From: Cryobacterium sp. Y29
GTDB taxonomy: Bacteria > Actinomycetota > Actinomycetes > Actinomycetales > Microbacteriaceae
Assembly (NCBI RefSeq): GCF_002929825.1
Contig: NZ_PJJN01000037.1
Location: 400,313 to 464,312, forward strand
Reading direction: 5' to 3'
DNA length: 64,000 nucleotides
The notes under the pieces are model-generated. The model had not been told where the DNA came from and made no database searches. It saw nothing but the letters and a program-made list of their open reading frames with translations. Shown here in pieces: positions 61,174-64,000 of the stretch (its first letter is position 1; the number at the start of each line of letters is the position of its first letter). Both the position numbers and the translations under genes were made by a program.

Positions 61174-62859
61174 TCACCCAGGCAGGGCGAAGGCGATCAA
61201 CGCGCTGCCGTGGCCCGCGCCGAGCATTCCGGGAATGATGCCTTCAAGCCATCCACCCCAACCCACTGGGACGACGACGTACTGCTTGCCGTCGACGCTA
61301 TAGGTCGAGGAGCTACCGTGATGGCCGCTGCCACACTGGAACTCCCACAACTTCTCACCGGTTCGGGCGTCCAGTGCGACGAACTCACCGGTCGGGGTGC
61401 CAGCGAACACCAGATCGCCGGCCGTGGCAAGCACGGATGCGGCCATGGGGTAATCGAGACGCCAGCGCCACTTCTCTTCACCATGAGTGTCGAACGCACT
61501 GACCGACCCGGCCATGTCGTCAATGTCCACAGCGACACCAGCGCCCCAGTAGGGCATGCTCTCCTTGAACTCGCGCCGCCGGCGGGTGGCGGTCGCACCA
61601 ACGTCGGCCACAGGCACGTAGAACATCTCGGTCTTCGGGCTGTACGCCGCGTGCGTCCATTCTTTCGCACCAGCCGGGCCGGGGTAGAAGTGCACCGGTT
61701 CGCCCTCTTTCTCCGGGTACTTCCGGGGAGTGACCTTACCGTCTCGGGTAATGACACCCCAGTCGATCCGATCCACGAAGGGAGTCACGTGTTGCAACTC
61801 ACCGTTGGTGCGGTCCAGCACGAAGAAGTAGCCGTTCTTATCAAAGTGGCCCAGCAACTTCTTGCCATCCCGCTCGAACAGCGTCATTTCCATTGTGGAG
61901 TCGTAGTCCCACAGGTCGTGCGGAGTGAACTGGTAGTGCCACTTGATCTCACCTGTGTCGACGTCCAGCGCGACAAGGCTGTCGGTGTAGAGGTTGTCGC
62001 CCTCGCGAACCTCGCCGTCGAAGTCGGGTGCCGGGTTGCCGGTGCCCGCGTAGTACAGGTTTGTCTCCGGGTCATACGAACCAGTGACCCAGTGGTTTCC
62101 GCCACCGCGCTGCCAAGCCTCACCGTCAGCGGGCCAGGTCTCGGAGCCCGGTTCGCCCGGCTTCGGCACGGTGTACGTGCGCCAGCGCTGCTCGCCGGTC
62201 TCCAGGTCCCAGGCGTCGATGTGACCCCGTACCCCGAACTCGCCGCCAGCACTGCCCGTGATGAGCAGGTCCTTGATAACCGTCGGAGCGATCGAGGCGC
62301 TCTCACCAGCGCGCACGTCGCCGATGGTCTTCTGCCACACCACGTCACCGTTAGTTGCATCCAGTGCAACCAGCTGGGCGTTGGGAGTCACGAAGTAGAC
62401 TTTGCCGTTGGCCACTGCGCAACCCCGGTTGACGTTGCCGCAACAGAGCGAAACATCGAAGGGCACGGCATGCTTGTAGCGCCAGAGTTCCCGGCCCGAC
62501 GCCGCGTCGAGGGCCCAGAACCAGCCGTCCCAGCCAGTCACGAACATGACGCCGTCCACGATCAAGGGGCAGGTCTCGAATGCGTAGGTCGACGCACCCG
62601 CGATCTGACCGGCTTGGCCAGCCTGGAAAATCCAGGCGGGAGCGATCTTGCTCACGTTCTCCGAGTTGATCTGGTCCAGCAGGCTGTACCGCTGTCCGTC
62701 ATAGGCACCGTAGTAGGTGAGCCAGTTCTGCGATTCCGAACGCGCTTTCAAGAGCCGCTCATAATCGATGTTGTCGGTCACCGCAGGGGCGATTCCCGGC
62801 ATGGCGCTCAGCGCAGAGTGGTTGATGGCCTCGCCAGCGTCCACATATTCTATTGTCAT
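61174..62859 (-). CDS. PQQ-dependent alcohol (methanol/ethanol-type) dehydrogenase
   Basis: 561 residues, an eight-bladed quinoprotein propeller. Trp-docking repeats such as GRELWRYKHAVPF, GDVVWQKTIGDV, GEQRWRTYTVPKP and GEKLWEFQCGSG recur. Cys139-Cys140 (SLCCGNVNRG) give the disulfide ring below PQQ. HDLWDYDS supplies catalytic Asp318 and Asp320; the second Asp two residues on is the mark of lanthanide-type enzymes (XoxF/ExaF) rather than calcium MxaF. No signal peptide is visible at the N-terminus, odd for a normally exported enzyme, and no cytochrome domain is fused. Methanol is the likely substrate given the RuMP genes; ethanol or others are possible. Confidence 0.9.
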   Translation of the reverse strand: MTIEYVDAGEAINHSALSAMPGIAPAVTDNIDYERLLKARSESQNWLTYYGAYDGQRYSLLDQINSENVSKIAPAWIFQAGQAGQIAGASTYAFETCPLIVDGVMFVTGWDGWFWALDAASGRELWRYKHAVPFDVSLCCGNVNRGCAVANGKVYFVTPNAQLVALDATNGDVVWQKTIGDVRAGESASIAPTVIKDLLITGSAGGEFGVRGHIDAWDLETGEQRWRTYTVPKPGEPGSETWPADGEAWQRGGGNHWVTGSYDPETNLYYAGTGNPAPDFDGEVREGDNLYTDSLVALDVDTGEIKWHYQFTPHDLWDYDSTMEMTLFERDGKKLLGHFDKNGYFFVLDRTNGELQHVTPFVDRIDWGVITRDGKVTPRKYPEKEGEPVHFYPGPAGAKEWTHAAYSPKTEMFYVPVADVGATATRRRREFKESMPYWGAGVAVDIDDMAGSVSAFDTHGEEKWRWRLDYPMAASVLATAGDLVFAGTPTGEFVALDARTGEKLWEFQCGSGHHGSSSTYSVDGKQYVVVPVGWGGWLEGIIPGMLGAGHGSALIAFALPG

Positions 62860-62875
62860 CAGTTCAATCCCTTAT

Positions 62876-63352
62876 CTATGGTCGGGGTTGTTCGGGTCGA
62901 TCAAGTCGGGCTTCTGGGGGCACTTCACCCTGGACAACGATTGCGGCGGTCAGACCGCGTCCCTCGTCGTTACCTCCGGGCGAGCTGTACCAGTAGTAAC
63001 CCGGGCCATCCAGATTGATCGTCGCCCGTCCTTTGGAGTGATTGACCAACCAGAGAAATTTCTGGTCGCCATTGCTCGGTAGGAGGCAGGCGTGTGTGTT
63101 CTTGTCATCGTTAATGACGGTCAGTTCAAGAACACCACCGTGAGGCAGAACCAGGATGGCTGGTTCCCAGCAAATCTCGTCCTCTGAGATGCGGATAGTA
63201 GCTTCCATTGTGCCGTCAGCACGCTCGGTCGCCTCAGCGATGGAGCCGGTCGCCAACACTCGACCCATGGACGCCTTATTCTGACCGTCCAGGCCAAGCC
63301 TGGCCAGTAGAGCAGAGCGTTCTTCAGTTACAGGTTCTTCAACAATCGTCAC
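62876..63352 (-). CDS. PQQ-associated cupredoxin-like protein (MSMEG_3727-type)
   Basis: 158 residues. The C-terminal beta-sandwich, with CWEPAILVLPHGGVLELTVI, NDDKNTHACLLPSNG and NLDGPGYYWYSSPGGNDEG, looks like a cupredoxin-type fold, though the classic Cys-His-Met copper set is incomplete. It resembles, from memory, the MSMEG_3727 family named for its linkage to PQQ enzymes in actinobacteria. It is the first gene of the operon and lies 16 bases before the dehydrogenase. It may accept electrons from the dehydrogenase or help load PQQ; which one is unknown. No signal peptide is seen. Confidence 0.7.
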   Translation of the reverse strand: MTIVEEPVTEERSALLARLGLDGQNKASMGRVLATGSIAEATERADGTMEATIRISEDEICWEPAILVLPHGGVLELTVINDDKNTHACLLPSNGDQKFLWLVNHSKGRATINLDGPGYYWYSSPGGNDEGRGLTAAIVVQGEVPPEARLDRPEQPRP

Positions 63353-63709
63353 GGGACATCACCTCTTCATTGAAATCACATTCGCGTTTACCGGACTCCT
63401 TGCCCAGCAGGCACATTCAGAGTCCGCTCGCTCGTCCGAGCCAGTTGACACGTAACCGTATGCCCACCCGAACCGCGACTAACAGAGACAACCGCCGGAC
63501 CGACACACCATGCCGCTCAGCCGCCTCAACGTGCCGCTCGTCAAAAACTGTCCCAGTTTGCATGCCGCCGTTTTGTCAACGGCTTCGTCTCGAAGCGGGT
63601 AGTTTCATCTCGTATCCCTCGGGCGGGACGTGCCCACAAACGCCGTGACGCGCCTTGTGGCACCAATCGGCCCCGTCAAAGGCGAGAGCATCGACGTCAG
63701 CCAGAGTCC
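63353..63709. other. Promoter region and gene-poor stretch upstream of the PQQ operon
   Basis: It holds the leader of the PQQ operon. I see no RuMP-type box and no supported gene. Confidence 0.4.
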
Positions 63710-63847
63710 TCAGCGGGCCCCCGCGCAGGGTGAGTTCTTCGCGACCGACTCGTCTAGGTAGGCGCCCATCACGGCCTCCGCAACGGCATTGACGTAAGCA
63801 TCACTGATGCTCACGATCAAGGCCACGAGTCTTTCCAGGGCCGCCGA

Positions 63848-63922
63848 CTCGGTGAACCGAATCGGCGTGTACTGGGTCGGCGTGTACCGAATCAGCGTGT
63901 ACTGGGTCGCCGTGTACTGGGT
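63848..63922. repeat. Short 15-bp tandem repeat
   Basis: Five units of 15 bases, the clearest being CGGCGTGTACTGGGT (63863), CGGCGTGTACCGAAT (63878), CAGCGTGTACTGGGT (63893) and CGCCGTGTACTGGGT (63908). On the minus strand they encode a repeated T-Q-Y-T-P motif at the start of a 76-residue frame (63710-63940) that I cannot support as a gene. Confidence 0.7.
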
Positions 63923-64000
63923 CTGACCTGCCGCGGGCATTTCGGACAGCGGAATTAGTGGTTTCTTCTACGCTGCCAATGCTGGCTGTTGATAACCGTA

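Noticed and set aside
60841..63018. A 725-codon plus-strand open frame opposite pqqB, pqqA and the alcohol dehydrogenase
   Set aside because: It is antisense to genes with strong motifs, shows no domain, and arises from GC-rich codon bias on the opposite strand.
1..64000. CRISPR array or complete insertion sequence
   Set aside because: No regularly spaced repeats of CRISPR size and no intact transposase with terminal inverted repeats were seen; the only short tandem repeat (63848-63922) has contiguous 15-base units.

Overview
The window comes from a high-GC Gram-positive bacterium, most likely an actinobacterium of the order Micrococcales (Arthrobacter-like or a Microbacteriaceae relative). 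The grounds are the protein types (HTH/nucleotidyltransferase pair, DUF5134 protein, long-form GAPDH, MSMEG_3727-type PQQ-associated protein), GTG starts and purine-rich Shine-Dalgarno sites. The genus is an inference. The dominant theme is one-carbon metabolism: methylated-amine oxidation, a PQQ alcohol dehydrogenase with its cofactor genes, and a ribulose monophosphate (RuMP) pathway for formaldehyde.

Layout. (1) 0-16.8 kb, amine module: partial cupin, TetR regulator, EutQ-like cupin copy 1, trimethylamine monooxygenase; on the minus strand a first RuMP operon (phi, hps, a small conserved gene) followed by decayed zwf and MBL-hydrolase remnants; then a FadR-type regulator, cache protein and APC permease; then EutQ-like cupin copy 2, a three-gene dimethylamine monooxygenase (heme-dependent N-demethylase), a copper amine oxidase and a DUF5134 membrane protein. 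(2) 16.8-22.1 kb, a small island bounded by two copies of the 3' end of a tRNA-Pro gene, with a deleted excisionase/integrase, an HTH protein with a broken partner, a SRPBCC protein and an ABC exporter. (3) 22.1-43.1 kb, a larger island with intact excisionase and tyrosine integrase, a biotin-linked 5-oxoprolinase-like operon with a PucR regulator, and a ten-gene operon (onium-compound ABC importer, Fae-like protein, enolase-superfamily enzyme, dehydrogenases) facing an IclR regulator. A degenerate third att-like site lies at 43.1 kb. (4) 43.1-46.1 kb, debris: truncated hsdR, a secreted protein, fragments of a Tn3-type transposase and katG. (5) 46.1-57.1 kb, second RuMP cluster: internally deleted phi, intact hps, the same small gene, a LuxR-type regulator, then tkt-tal-rpe-rpiB, a pfk fragment, a divergent gap gene and a GAF-LytTR regulator. 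(6) 57.1-63.4 kb, minus-strand operon for a PQQ alcohol dehydrogenase, pqqABCDE, an MntP-like transporter and a Cys-rich peptide.

How it fits together. Trimethylamine would be oxidised to its N-oxide by the Tmm-like enzyme; dimethylamine is demethylated by the heme monooxygenase and methylamine is oxidised by the copper amine oxidase. The last two steps release formaldehyde, and methanol oxidation by the PQQ enzyme would add more. Hps and Phi fix it onto ribulose 5-phosphate, and tkt, tal, rpe, rpiB and gap regenerate the acceptor and drain triose phosphate. No TMAO demethylase is recognisable; the duplicated EutQ-like cupin is a candidate for an unassigned step. A long shared promoter box precedes phi1, phi2 and tkt at nearly constant distance, with a weaker copy before gap, so the split RuMP genes appear to form one regulon.
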